Shown here: positions 51,455 through 60,915 of the stretch, piece after piece
How the letters are laid out: every line of letters begins with the position of its first letter
Numbering within the stretch: position 1 is the first letter of the stretch
Assembly: GCA_963975245.1 (NCBI GenBank)
Contig: CAXBFJ010000005.1
Coordinates: forward strand, 260,162-324,161
Direction of reading: 5' to 3'
Origin: Panacagrimonas sp963975245
Lineage (GTDB): Bacteria; Pseudomonadota; Gammaproteobacteria; Nevskiales; Nevskiaceae
Length of the DNA stretch: 64,000 bases
The notes under the pieces: generated by a model
The model's input: only the letters and a program-made list of their open reading frames with translations
Told to the model about the DNA's origin: nothing
Databases searched by the model: none
Translations under genes and position numbers: made by a program

Positions 51455-52771
51455 ATGCGACATTCCCCAAGAAAGACCGATCTGGAATCCATAGAGAAAG
51501 CCAGTCAGGATGAACTGCAATCGCTCCAGCTGGAGCGAATGAAGTGGTCGGTCCGCCATGCCTATGATCAGGTGCCGCACTACCAGCAGAGTTTCAAGGC
51601 TGCCGGCGTTCATCCGGACGATCTCAGGCAATTATCCGATCTGTCCAAGTTTCCGTTTCTGGTCAAACAGGACCTGCGAGACAACTATCCTTTCGGACTG
51701 TTTGCAGTCCCTCGTGAGGACGTTGTACGCGTGCATGCTTCCAGCGGCACAACCGGGAAGCCGACGGTTGTCGGCTACACGCAAAAGGATATCGATACCT
51801 GGGCCAACATGGTGGCCCGGAGCATCCGCGCGGCCGGCGGAGGGCCAGGCGATATCTGCCATATCTCCTATGGATACGGCCTCTTCACGGGCGGGCTTGG
51901 CGCGCACTACGGAGCAGAGAGGCTGGGCTGTACGGTGGTCCCCATGTCAGGTGGACAAACTGAGAAGCAGGTGCAACTCATTCAGGATTTTCGGCCGGAC
52001 ATCATCATGGTGACGCCGTCCTACATGCTCAACATCATCGAAGAGTTTGAAAGACAGGGCATCGATCCCGCTCAGAGCAGTATTCGCGTTGGCATTTTTG
52101 GGGCAGAGCCCTGGACCAATGCGATGAGGCAGGAGATTGAAGCCCGCGCCAATATCGATGCAGTAGATATCTACGGCCTCTCCGAGGTGATGGGGCCAGG
52201 CGTTGCCAGCGAGTGCGTTGAGAGCAAGGATGGACCTGTCATTTGGGAAGACCATTTTTACCCGGAAATCATTAACCCGGTCACCGGAGAAATAATGCCG
52301 GACGGAGAGCAGGGCGAGTTGGTCTTCACCTCCCTGAGCAAAGAAGCCTTGCCCGTCATCCGGTATCGGACGCGTGATCTCACCAGCTTGTTGCCGCCCA
52401 CTTCACGATCAATGCGTCGTATCGGCAAGATCACAGGCCGTTCCGACGACATGCTGATCATCCGCGGCGTCAATGTGTTTCCAACACAGATCGAAGAGCT
52501 TCTGCTCAAGATTCCAGAGCTGGCGCCGCATTACATGATTGACGTCACACGCCAGGGCAATCTGGATCAGGTTGCCGTGTCTGTAGAAATCAGCTCCGAT
52601 GCCCGCGAGATCAGCGCGGAGAAGCGTCAGGAACTGCGAAAGGCGCTTCAGCACAGCGTGAAAACCTATGTGGGAATCTCCGTAGACGTACAGATAGGTG
52701 AGCCTGAAAGTCTGGAGCGTTCGGCCGGTAAGGCGAAACATGTGAACGATCGCCGCCCCAAAGCATCCTGA
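51455..52771 (+). CDS. paaK: Phenylacetate-CoA ligase
   Basis: ATG 51455 gives 438 residues, the family length. AGAGGAGG lies at 51436-51443; a TTG at 51449 is an alternative. The motifs are VRVHASSGTTGKPTVVGYT (ATP loop), DIYGLSEVMGPGVASEC and RIGKITGRSDDMLIIRGVN. It activates phenylacetate to phenylacetyl-CoA, the entry step and also the source of the PaaX inducer. The preceding 194-base gap to paaI could hold a promoter, but none was clear. Confidence 0.95.
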   Translation: MRHSPRKTDLESIEKASQDELQSLQLERMKWSVRHAYDQVPHYQQSFKAAGVHPDDLRQLSDLSKFPFLVKQDLRDNYPFGLFAVPREDVVRVHASSGTTGKPTVVGYTQKDIDTWANMVARSIRAAGGGPGDICHISYGYGLFTGGLGAHYGAERLGCTVVPMSGGQTEKQVQLIQDFRPDIIMVTPSYMLNIIEEFERQGIDPAQSSIRVGIFGAEPWTNAMRQEIEARANIDAVDIYGLSEVMGPGVASECVESKDGPVIWEDHFYPEIINPVTGEIMPDGEQGELVFTSLSKEALPVIRYRTRDLTSLLPPTSRSMRRIGKITGRSDDMLIIRGVNVFPTQIEELLLKIPELAPHYMIDVTRQGNLDQVAVSVEISSDAREISAEKRQELRKALQHSVKTYVGISVDVQIGEPESLERSAGKAKHVNDRRPKAS

Positions 52772-52801
52772 GCCACCTCTTTAAGAACTGGAAGTACTGA
52801 T

Positions 52802-54007
52802 ATGAAGCAGGCTTATATCTGCTGCGCCGTGCGCACACCTTTTGGCCGCTACGGTGGCAGTCTGTCTTCCGTGCGTGCGGATGATCTGGCGGCTTTGCCG
52901 ATTGCCGAAATTATCAGGCGCAATCCAAAAGTGGATTGGTCAGCGGTCGAAGATGTGATCTACGGATGTGCCAATCAGGCCGGAGAAGATAATCGCAATG
53001 TGGCACGAATGGCTGCGTTGCTGGCCGGCCTCCCGCAGGAAGTACCGGGTGTCACCTTGAACCGCCTGTGCGGCTCCAGTCTGGACGCCGTGGGTACGGC
53101 CGCGCGCGCCATCAAGGCAGGTGAGGCAGAGCTTCTGATCGCGGGAGGAGTGGAGAGCATGTCCCGCGCACCTTTTGTCATGGGCAAGGCTGACACGGCG
53201 TTTTCGCGCTCAGCGAAGATCGAGGACACCACCATCGGCTGGCGATTCATCAATGCTCGCCTGAAGCAGAAGATTGGCGTGGATTCAATGCCGGAGACCG
53301 CAGAGAACGTGGCGGAGCAGTTCGGAATTTCACGTGCAGATCAGGACCAGTTCGCCTTGCGCAGCCAGCAACGATGGGCGCGCGCGACGGAAGCCGGCTT
53401 CTACGAGCGCGAAATAGTGCCGGTCGCCATCCCACAAAGAAAGGGCGAACCGCGCATCTTTCGCCACGATGAACATCCACGGCCGGATGTCACGCTCGAG
53501 GCTCTGGCCAAGTTGCGCGGAGTCGTTCGGGAAAAGGGTACGGTCACGGCCGGCAACGCTTCTGGCGTCAATGATGGCGCCTGTGCTCTGCTTCTGGCCT
53601 CAGACACTGCTGCCACGCGATTCGGCCTGACGCCGAGAGCCCGAGTCATCGCCATGGCCAGCGTAGGATTGGAGCCCCGCATCATGGGCATGGGCCCGGC
53701 GCCCGCAGCGCAAAAGGTGCTTGCACTGGCAGGGCTCAAGCTCTCGCAAATGGATGTCATCGAGCTCAACGAAGCCTTTGCTGCGCAGGGCCTTGCGGTG
53801 ATGCGAGACCTGGGGCTCCCCGATGACGCAGCACACGTCAACGCCAATGGTGGCGCCATTGCAGTGGGCCACCCGCTGGGTGCCTCCGGTGCGAGATTGG
53901 TCACCACCGCGCTCAATCAGCTCGAGCAGGTCCAGGGTCGCTATGCGCTATGCACCATGTGCATCGGTGTGGGGCAGGGGATTGCCCTGATTGTCGAGCG
54001 GGTCTGA
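52802..54007 (+). CDS. paaJ: 3-oxoadipyl-CoA/3-oxo-5,6-dehydrosuberyl-CoA thiolase
   Basis: The 401-residue thiolase has the first Cys in TLNRLCGSSLDAVGTAARAI, the His in NANGGAIAVGHPLGASGAR and the second Cys in ALCTMCIGVGQGIA. The start MKQAYICCAVRTPFGRYGGSL fits the PaaJ/PcaF group. It makes acetyl-CoA twice in the pathway. It is the last recognised paa gene, 30 bases after paaK. Confidence 0.95.
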   Translation: MKQAYICCAVRTPFGRYGGSLSSVRADDLAALPIAEIIRRNPKVDWSAVEDVIYGCANQAGEDNRNVARMAALLAGLPQEVPGVTLNRLCGSSLDAVGTAARAIKAGEAELLIAGGVESMSRAPFVMGKADTAFSRSAKIEDTTIGWRFINARLKQKIGVDSMPETAENVAEQFGISRADQDQFALRSQQRWARATEAGFYEREIVPVAIPQRKGEPRIFRHDEHPRPDVTLEALAKLRGVVREKGTVTAGNASGVNDGACALLLASDTAATRFGLTPRARVIAMASVGLEPRIMGMGPAPAAQKVLALAGLKLSQMDVIELNEAFAAQGLAVMRDLGLPDDAAHVNANGGAIAVGHPLGASGARLVTTALNQLEQVQGRYALCTMCIGVGQGIALIVERV

Positions 54008-54168
54008 TCACAGACCGTCTCTGCGCTGCACGCATGGTCAGGTCGTTTGCACCAGATACAAGGTTGCCCTAGGGTCAAGGGTCTAGCGTGTTGTCATAAC
54101 GCGATAGATCGTTAGGTCGATCGGCTCAAACGGACAAGGGCCCAGCGGTCAGGATCATCGTCAATGCT

Positions 54169-54188
54169 TGTGGGTGGTCAGACCCACA
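54169..54188. other. Hairpin between paaJ and the lipoprotein gene
   Basis: TGTGGGT and ACCCACA are exact 7-base arms with a 6-base loop, 161 bases after the paaJ stop and 34 bases before the next ATG. Only GATTTC follows, so it is a weak terminator at best; it may instead structure the leader of the lipoprotein mRNA. Confidence 0.35.
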
Positions 54189-54221
54189 GATTTCATCACT
54201 CTGGACCAAGGCGAGCGAGCC

Positions 54222-55703
54222 ATGACACTTGCAAGATTTCTATTGCTTAGCATCTGCACGTCGTCGCTTGCCGCATGTGCGCTCGAAAGCAAGAACTCTC
54301 CTTTTACCGGCTGGTACAAGGGATATTCGGATTGCCGTGCAGAATACGCAGCCATGGATGAACGCGTGGCAGCGGCAGGCGTCGGCACTGCACAGTTCTA
54401 CAGGGTGCCTGGCTATCCTTATTTGCGAACCAATCGGACGCTCGCGTCTTTTCGATACGAAGTTCAGGGTCTGGAGGAAGTCAGCGAATGGTTGCGGCGA
54501 ATGCGCGATCTGGATCAGGAAGCGCGCTATTACGAGTACCTCAACCTTGGTATGACCGACCTCGAGCATGCCAATCAACGCCACCGGTTCCAAAATTGTG
54601 GGCGCATCCTGGCCGCGATTGAACTGGAAGATGAAGCTGCCTGGGCAAGACTTCTCGACATTGCAGTGCCCAGCGATGCTTACTCGAATTTCGCCCGGAC
54701 CTTGGGACTGTATCCGCTGGCGGCAGTGGCCATGAAATCGCGAGCCGCTCAGCACTGGTCGCAAGTGCGCCATGAGCTTGCGACGCCACCAGAAGCAGGG
54801 GATCCGAGACTCCCTATGCGCTTGTGGAAGGCCAAAGCGGTAGAGAACCTGGACCTGCTGGATGAAGCGTGCAAACGCAATCTGAGCAATGCACTAGGTT
54901 TCCCGGCACTCGTGGGCTCAGAGTGGCGCGCACTTGCCGAACTGCACGCACCGCAGATGTGGATCGAGACAGCAAGTCAGGGCGACCTTCCCGCAACACC
55001 TGCTTTCACGCAAGGCGGGCTGACGGCGGATTCGAGCAGGGCTACAGCCTATTACGACATTGCACATGCCCGATCTCAGATGGGCATTCTTATTCAAATC
55101 AGCTACCACTTCTGGTTCAAATCATCTGCTGGCGCTGACAATGGTCCACTCAATGGACTTGTATGGAGAGTGACGCTAAACAAGAAGCTTCAGCCTTTGA
55201 CTTACGAAAGCATGGAAGCATCTGGTATCGATCATCGCTGGTACCGCATCCAGAATCTGACCATCCGGACGACGGAAGACTGGTGGCAGGAGCCTCAATT
55301 TGTAGCACCGGAGTTTGCTCCACAGAACGAGGTGGCAGTTCGTCTGAGGGCTTCTACGCACGAGGTCCGAGCCGCTATATCTGCGCGGGCGTTGGGCGAC
55401 ATTGTTCGGAACGAATACCTGCTGCAACCCTATGAAAACCTGTACCTGCTTGATCGTCCGGGCGGTGGAACGCGCAGTCTGTTTGGCCCAAATGGATTAA
55501 TTGAGAGCGCCTGGGGACAAGATGCCATTGGTGGAATGGCGAGTGGAATCCTGAAACCGGGCGTGCCGCGGCAACTTCGCCATCACGCCATCGCACACGT
55601 CGGCCGGCGTCACTTTGATGATCCTTATCTGCTGGATACGACGTTCGTGCTACCGGCTGACAGCGACGCTCCACAGGCGCCATTAGCCCAAAGCATGCAC
55701 TGA
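54222..55703 (+). CDS. Lipoprotein of unknown function
   Basis: ATG 54222 gives 493 residues with a lipoprotein signal (ARFLLLSICTSSLAAC, lipobox LAAC). I recognise no family. The middle holds several Trp/Tyr-rich strands (YHFWFKSSAGADNGPLNGLV, HRWYRIQNLTIRTTEDWWQ) and the first half looks helical (EEVSEWLRRMRDLDQEARYYEYL). It probably sits in the outer membrane or periplasm. It joins the SGNH gene by a one-base overlap, so the two proteins likely work together. Position between paa and styD could link them to aromatic uptake, but nothing in the sequence shows it. Confidence 0.75.
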   Translation: MTLARFLLLSICTSSLAACALESKNSPFTGWYKGYSDCRAEYAAMDERVAAAGVGTAQFYRVPGYPYLRTNRTLASFRYEVQGLEEVSEWLRRMRDLDQEARYYEYLNLGMTDLEHANQRHRFQNCGRILAAIELEDEAAWARLLDIAVPSDAYSNFARTLGLYPLAAVAMKSRAAQHWSQVRHELATPPEAGDPRLPMRLWKAKAVENLDLLDEACKRNLSNALGFPALVGSEWRALAELHAPQMWIETASQGDLPATPAFTQGGLTADSSRATAYYDIAHARSQMGILIQISYHFWFKSSAGADNGPLNGLVWRVTLNKKLQPLTYESMEASGIDHRWYRIQNLTIRTTEDWWQEPQFVAPEFAPQNEVAVRLRASTHEVRAAISARALGDIVRNEYLLQPYENLYLLDRPGGGTRSLFGPNGLIESAWGQDAIGGMASGILKPGVPRQLRHHAIAHVGRRHFDDPYLLDTTFVLPADSDAPQAPLAQSMH

Positions 55704-56311
55704 TGGAGGCGCGCTCTGTCCTATGTGCCGCCTTGATTCTGGCCAGTTGTCTCTCTCAGGCCAGAACCTTTCCAGAAGACATGAGAATACTGGCGTTTGG
55801 CGATAGCCTGACCAGTGGCGTAGGGGGTTCTGGGACGAATTATCCGGAACAGCTTTCAATGTGGCTGCGTGTCGAGGTCATCAATGCTGGCGGGAATGGA
55901 GAAACCAGTGAAGATGGACTGCGTCGCTTGTCGCCAGCGCTGCGCAAATGGCAACCTCATCTGCTCATTCTATGCCTTGGTCTCAATGACGCCGCCAACG
56001 GAATCGATCCGGAACAGACGCGACGCAACCTGATCGAAATGTTGCAGATTGCCCGGGAGCATCAGGTCCCCAGTCTGGTCTTGGCACTACCGGCTCATGC
56101 CAGCGCTGTTGCTGATCCGCTGTATGCCAGCGCCGCGAAAGCTGGCAAAGCGTCCATCGATGATTTTTCAATGGTCAGCGTGCTCTCAAATCCAGCGCTG
56201 AAAGCCGGCCTGGTTCACGCCAACAGGGAAGGCTACAAGCAGTTGGCGCTAAGCCTGGCCGAACGTCTGCGAGAGACATGGCCATTGTTGGAGGCAAGGA
56301 GGCACCCATAG
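55703..56311 (+). CDS. SGNH/GDSL hydrolase (TesA-like)
   Basis: The 202-residue protein has a signal-like N terminus (ARSVLCAALILASCLSQARTF; a Cys in ILASC may be a lipobox), block I FGDSLTSG, block II Gly in NAGGNGE, block III GLND and block V His in VHANREGY. The Asp usual three residues before the His is Gly here. It resembles TesA/arylesterase lipases acting on esters or thioesters in the periplasm. Its ATG overlaps the lipoprotein stop (TGATG). Confidence 0.85.
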   Translation: MEARSVLCAALILASCLSQARTFPEDMRILAFGDSLTSGVGGSGTNYPEQLSMWLRVEVINAGGNGETSEDGLRRLSPALRKWQPHLLILCLGLNDAANGIDPEQTRRNLIEMLQIAREHQVPSLVLALPAHASAVADPLYASAAKAGKASIDDFSMVSVLSNPALKAGLVHANREGYKQLALSLAERLRETWPLLEARRHP

Positions 56312-56499
56312 TCTTTGCAGGCGCAATGCGGGCCCGGTTTGCACAGGTAGACAGGCCACTTGCACTACGGAACAAGCGCGCTTCCCTCAGCTCCAGATAA
56401 TCAGGTTCACACAGGAGAGTCGAACGCAGGCAGTGCTGTTTGAAGGCACTTAACTGCTCAAGGCTTTGCATACCCAGCGTCGATCAGGAGCGCATTAGC

Positions 56500-57984
56500 A
56501 TGAACACCCCAGTACTGCCCGGTTTGTCCGGCGGCCAGATTGTTGAGCTTCAACACTTCATCGGTGGAAAATCATGCGCATCGTCGGACGGCGAAACCTT
56601 GCAAATTTTCAGCCCGGTGTCGGAGCAGATAATTGCAAGCTCAGCCAGAGGAACGCTCGATGACGTCAACCTCGCCGTCTGTGCAGCGCGCGCCCAGTTT
56701 GATGGCGGACCCTGGCGCAAGCTCAGCGGCGCTCAGCGCGGCGTACTGATCAGCAAGCTCGCAGATCTGGTTGAGCGCGACGCCGAGCAACTTGCAGACA
56801 TGGATGCAGGATGTATTGGCCGTGTGCCTATTGAGCCGCGGCTACTCGACTTGCCCAATGCCATTGAAACCTTACGCCATTCAGCAGGCTGGGCAGACAA
56901 GATTGAGGGTCGCACCATCCCGACGTCTGGGTATATGGGGCAGCCAAGCCTGTCTTATACCCTGCGCGAACCGGTTGGCGTCGTGGCCGCGATTGTTCCA
57001 TGGAACACGCCGCTCATGATCACCTGCTGGAAGCTGGGCCCCTTGCTTGCGGCTGGTTGTACGGTGGTAATCAAACCTTCGGAGGAGACGCCGCTGTCTG
57101 CCTTACGTCTGGCAAAACTCTGTCAGGAAGCGGGCATACCCGACGGTGTAGTCAATGTGGTCACCGGTACAGGCAACGTGGTTGGCAAGGCACTTTGCGA
57201 ACATCCCGGAATTGACAAGGTCACCTTCACCGGGAGCCCGGAAGTCGGCCGCGAAATTCAACGAACAGCGGGTCCGCTCTTCAAACGGATCTCGCTCGAG
57301 CTTGGTGGCAAGAGCCCGCAGATCATTTTCGATGATGCCAACCTGGCGGCGGCTGCGCAGGGCTGCGCCATGGGCGTGTTCTTCAATCAAGGGCAGATTT
57401 GTGCTGCAGGAACACGAATTCTGGTACACCGCGACATTGCCAGTCAGTTTGCGCAGATGCTTGCCGGCGCCGCAAAAAGTGTGAAAGTAGGCAACCCCCT
57501 GGAAGAGGGCGTGCAGATGGGGCCGGTGGCGAAGAAGGGACAGTTCGAGCGTGTTAACCGATACATTCGGCAGGGCATTGCTGATGGGGCGACTGTTCTC
57601 GCTGGCGGCGAAACTCAGCATCAGACAGGCTGGTTTGTCCAGCCAACCATCTTTGCAGACGCCAACAACGACATGAGCATTGCTCAGGACGAAATTTTCG
57701 GGCCCGTCGCCACTGTCATTTCGTTTGATGACGAGGAAGAAGCAATCCGAATTGCCAACCATTCCAGGTACGGACTGGCTGCAACTGTCTGGACGACCGA
57801 CAGCGCTCGGGCACATCGGGTGGCGGGCAAACTTTGCGCAGGCGCTGTAGGCATCAATTGCTGGGCACCCATTGACGCGCGACTTCCCTGGGGCGGCTTC
57901 AAGACCAGTGGCCTTGGTCGTGAGTGCGGTCTATCAGGCGTCCTTTCCTACACGGAGGAAAAGGTCATCACGGTCCTGACCTGA
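56500..57984 (+). CDS. styD: Phenylacetaldehyde dehydrogenase (StyD/FeaB-like)
   Basis: ATG 56500 after CAGGAG gives 494 residues. The aldehyde dehydrogenase motifs are PWNTPLMITCWKLGPLLAAG, FTGSPEVGREI, LELGGKSPQIIFDDANL with the general-base Glu and FFNQGQICAAGTRI with the catalytic Cys. The substrate is inferred from its place between paa and styABC: it joins the phenylacetaldehyde made by StyC to the phenylacetate used by PaaK. The protein alone would only be called an NAD-dependent aldehyde dehydrogenase. Confidence 0.88.
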   Translation: MNTPVLPGLSGGQIVELQHFIGGKSCASSDGETLQIFSPVSEQIIASSARGTLDDVNLAVCAARAQFDGGPWRKLSGAQRGVLISKLADLVERDAEQLADMDAGCIGRVPIEPRLLDLPNAIETLRHSAGWADKIEGRTIPTSGYMGQPSLSYTLREPVGVVAAIVPWNTPLMITCWKLGPLLAAGCTVVIKPSEETPLSALRLAKLCQEAGIPDGVVNVVTGTGNVVGKALCEHPGIDKVTFTGSPEVGREIQRTAGPLFKRISLELGGKSPQIIFDDANLAAAAQGCAMGVFFNQGQICAAGTRILVHRDIASQFAQMLAGAAKSVKVGNPLEEGVQMGPVAKKGQFERVNRYIRQGIADGATVLAGGETQHQTGWFVQPTIFADANNDMSIAQDEIFGPVATVISFDDEEEAIRIANHSRYGLAATVWTTDSARAHRVAGKLCAGAVGINCWAPIDARLPWGGFKTSGLGRECGLSGVLSYTEEKVITVLT

Positions 57985-57996
57985 GCACTTTGCGCA

Positions 57997-58884
57997 TCAG
58001 GACGCTGTTCGGTTTGCGTTGACAAAGTAGTCAATGAAGCTGCGTGCACGCTGCGACAGAAAACGCGTCTGCGGATAAACGATATTGATCGGAACAGGGA
58101 TGGGGTAGTAGTCCTGCAGTAGCCATTTTACTTTCCCGGTGCGGATCTCATCTTCGATGGCCCAGTCGGGAATCATGGCGATGCCCCGGTGCGCCAGCAC
58201 CAACGCAGCCAGTGCATCCGGGTCGTTCACGCGCACCGGTCCCTTGACCTCTACCGCGTGCCGGCCCGTTTCGGACTCAAACTCCCAGCGCGTCCAGCGG
58301 GTGCTGCTCGCATATAGGACGCAGCTGTGTGAGGCCAGATCGCCCGGCACCTCGGGCCAACCGTTGATTTCCAGATACTCAGGAGAAGCGACGAGCATCT
58401 GCTCTGAGATCCCGATGGGACGCGCCATCAGCGTGCTAGCTGCGAGGTGGCCAATCCTCACGCCAAGTTCCAAGCCTTCTTCCACGAGATCGACGATCTC
58501 ATCTGTCAGGTGAATGTCCAGCTCAACCTCCGGAAACTCCGCCATGAAACGATCAAGCTTGGGGATTATTTTTCGTTGAGCGTATGAGCTAGGCATCGTC
58601 ACCCGCAAAGTTCCGCTCGCCACTGCTTTCTTCCCAGAAGACGCTTTGAGGTGTTCCACCGCATCCAGAAGCTGGCGCACATGCTCATACAGCTTCAAGG
58701 CCTCCGCTGTGGGCTGGAGCCGACGCGTGGTTCTGGCAAACAACTGCACACCCAAACTACTTTCCAGAGCGGCGATCTGCTTGCTCACGCCAGATTGGGA
58801 TATGCCCATCTCCCGAGCCACAGCGGAAAAGCTACCGGCCTCAAAAGTTCTCACAAACGCGGTGTAGGCTTGGAGGGCGTCCAT
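57997..58884 (-). CDS. LysR-family transcriptional regulator
   Basis: The 295-residue protein has the LysR winged helix FVRTFEAGSFSAVAREMGIS followed by QSGVSKQIAALESSLGVQLF and the substrate-binding domain. The sub-type with SGTLRVTMPSSYAQRKIIP, HLTDEIVDLVEEGLELGVRIG is common near oxidoreductase genes. It is divergent from styA with 121 bases between them, so it may control styABC, styD or itself. No effector is known. Confidence 0.93.
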   Translation of the reverse strand: MDALQAYTAFVRTFEAGSFSAVAREMGISQSGVSKQIAALESSLGVQLFARTTRRLQPTAEALKLYEHVRQLLDAVEHLKASSGKKAVASGTLRVTMPSSYAQRKIIPKLDRFMAEFPEVELDIHLTDEIVDLVEEGLELGVRIGHLAASTLMARPIGISEQMLVASPEYLEINGWPEVPGDLASHSCVLYASSTRWTRWEFESETGRHAVEVKGPVRVNDPDALAALVLAHRGIAMIPDWAIEDEIRTGKVKWLLQDYYPIPVPINIVYPQTRFLSQRARSFIDYFVNANRTAS

Positions 58885-58955
58885 TCATTCAGTCCAAATT
58901 GGAATAGGAATTAGTCTATTCGGAAGGTGCCCGATTGCGGGGTCAACGAGCACTA

Positions 58956-58984
58956 TATGATACATAATATGACTGCATATCATA
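58956..58984. promoter_or_regulatory. AT-rich inverted repeat in front of styA
   Basis: TATGATA and TATCATA are exact inverted repeats 15 bases apart in an AT-rich stretch 21 bases before the styA GTG. It could be a site for the divergent LysR protein or for the AraC regulator. No StyR-type box was recognised. Confidence 0.4.
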
Positions 58985-59005
58985 AAAAGTGATGAGTAAC
59001 GGCCG

Positions 59006-60289
59006 GTGAGCAAATCTATCGGAATACTGGGAGCAGGTACGGCAGGGCTTCACCTGGGTCTTTACCTGCGTCAACAAGGTGTCGACGTCACCATCTTCAC
59101 TGACCGAGAGCCCAAAGATTACGCCGGCATGCGATTGCTCAACACTGTGGCTCACCACGCCGTCACCATCAGGCATGAACGTGCATTGGGTGTCGATCAC
59201 TGGAATGACCAGGAGCATGGTTATTTTGGACACCATTACTTCGTCGGGATACCGAAAAAGCCCATCCGATTCTACGGGGAATACAACGCGCCCAGCCGGG
59301 CTGTCGACTACAGGATCTACCAGCCTTTGTTGATGGAGGATTTTCTGAAACGCGGAGGCAAGATTGAATACCGCGATATAAGAGGTGCAGATGTCTCTCC
59401 GATCAGCTCACGGTTTGACCTGATCGCCGTTTGCACGGGCAAAGGCTCTTTAGGGCAAATGTTCCAGCATGAGCCCGCGCATTCGCCATTTGATCGCCCG
59501 CAGCGCGCTTTGTGCGTGGGCATATTCAAGGGCATTCACCAGAGACCGCGACGGGCAGTAACCATGCACTTTGCGCCTGGTGTCGGCGAGATCATTGAAA
59601 TTCCGACTATCACATTCAGTGGAATGCAGACCGCGCTGGTCATCGAGAATCTCGCAGGAGGAGATACAGAAATACTAGCGAGGGCCAAATATGCAGAGAA
59701 TCCAAAAGCATTTCTGAAGCTGCTGCTAGAGAAACTGCGCAGGCACTATCCGGACTGCGCGGAACGAATTGACGAGAGTGAGTTCGATCTCGCCAATAGC
59801 CCACTCGACATACTGCAGGGTGGCGTGACGCCTACGGTAAGAAAATCTCACGTGGTGCTGGACAACGGCAAAGTTGCAGTCGCCCTAGGCGACGTGCAAT
59901 CAGTATTGGACCCATTGCTCGGGCAGGGCGCCAACATGGCCTCGTTCGCTGCACAAATTCTCGGAGAGGAGATTGTGCGACATGAGGTTTACGACGCGCG
60001 TTTCGTCGAAGGCGTCGATCTTCGACGGCAAGACCGCATTTTGTCGGCATCGCGATGGACCAACTTCATGTTGAGAACGCTGAGTGCCATGCCAGAAGAA
60101 TTTCAGCGGTTTGTCACCCAACTGAGCGAGAACCGTAGCTTGAGTGATGCGTTCACCGATAACTTCAATTTCCCGGAAAGACAGTGGGATTGCTTTGCCA
60201 GTCCGGAACGCATGACGCACTGGCTTGAATCGCTCATGGAGAACGCTTCGAACAAGAAGCGTGTAGAAACCTTGTCCCGAGCCGCCTGA
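59006..60289 (+). CDS. styA: Styrene monooxygenase, oxygenase component StyA
   Basis: The 427-residue FAD protein begins SKSIGILGAGTAGLHLGLYL, then FTDREPKDYAGMRLLNTVAHH, and has ALGDVQSVLDPLLGQGANMAS with the FAD motif near residue 295, all as in StyA. It uses reduced FAD from StyB and oxygen to make styrene oxide. GTG start at 59006. The length matches known StyA (about 415). Context with StyB and StyC makes the call firm. Confidence 0.94.
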   Translation: MSKSIGILGAGTAGLHLGLYLRQQGVDVTIFTDREPKDYAGMRLLNTVAHHAVTIRHERALGVDHWNDQEHGYFGHHYFVGIPKKPIRFYGEYNAPSRAVDYRIYQPLLMEDFLKRGGKIEYRDIRGADVSPISSRFDLIAVCTGKGSLGQMFQHEPAHSPFDRPQRALCVGIFKGIHQRPRRAVTMHFAPGVGEIIEIPTITFSGMQTALVIENLAGGDTEILARAKYAENPKAFLKLLLEKLRRHYPDCAERIDESEFDLANSPLDILQGGVTPTVRKSHVVLDNGKVAVALGDVQSVLDPLLGQGANMASFAAQILGEEIVRHEVYDARFVEGVDLRRQDRILSASRWTNFMLRTLSAMPEEFQRFVTQLSENRSLSDAFTDNFNFPERQWDCFASPERMTHWLESLMENASNKKRVETLSRAA

Positions 60290-60294
60290 TCGCA

Positions 60295-60852
60295 ATGAAC
60301 CGGGACACTTCCTTAATGCCAGGTCGGTTCAATCGGCAGGATTGGGTGGAAGGTTCGCCTGGGGAAGTGAGCCTTGAGCCCACACCGGAACAAGCACAGT
60401 TCAAAAAATCTATTTCCTGTTTCGCCACTGGCGTCGTCGTGCTCAGCTGTGAGGACGATGAAGGCGTTATCCACGGGATGACAGCGAACAGCTTTGTATC
60501 CGTCAGCTGGCAACCACTGACAGTGCTGGTTTCGCTCCGCCCTGGGAAAGGCAGCCGCATCTTGTCCCGCCGCGGGCGCTATGGCGCCAGCATTCTGGAC
60601 CATGACCAGCAGGAGCTTACGACTCATTTCAGCAGCAAGCCTGCTTCATCCAGGTCGGAAGCGTTCATTGCGCGCGGCAGAGTGCCCGCACTACGAGAAT
60701 GCCTGGCCTGGTTTGAATGCGAGATTGTGGAGCGGGTGCAGGTTCACGACCACACCATGTATGTGTCTCACGTGAAGTCTTGCGGGAACAGACAGGGAGC
60801 GCCGTTGATGTTCTATGCAAGTCAGTACCACAAGGCCGTGGCTGCGACATAG
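60295..60852 (+). CDS. styB: Styrene monooxygenase flavin reductase StyB
   Basis: The 185-residue flavin reductase of the HpaC-like family has FATGVVVLSCEDDEGVIHGMTANSF, SVSWQPLTVLVSLRPGKGSRIL and CLAWFECEIVERVQVHDHTMY. It supplies reduced FAD to StyA from NADH. It starts 5 bases after styA. The N-terminal 30 residues are variable; later in-frame starts are possible. Confidence 0.93.
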   Translation: MNRDTSLMPGRFNRQDWVEGSPGEVSLEPTPEQAQFKKSISCFATGVVVLSCEDDEGVIHGMTANSFVSVSWQPLTVLVSLRPGKGSRILSRRGRYGASILDHDQQELTTHFSSKPASSRSEAFIARGRVPALRECLAWFECEIVERVQVHDHTMYVSHVKSCGNRQGAPLMFYASQYHKAVAAT

Positions 60853-60915
60853 CGCACGAATACAGAATCAGTTTCAGACAATCTAGTTAAAAAAGAGAAC
60901 TTCAAGGAGAAAAAG

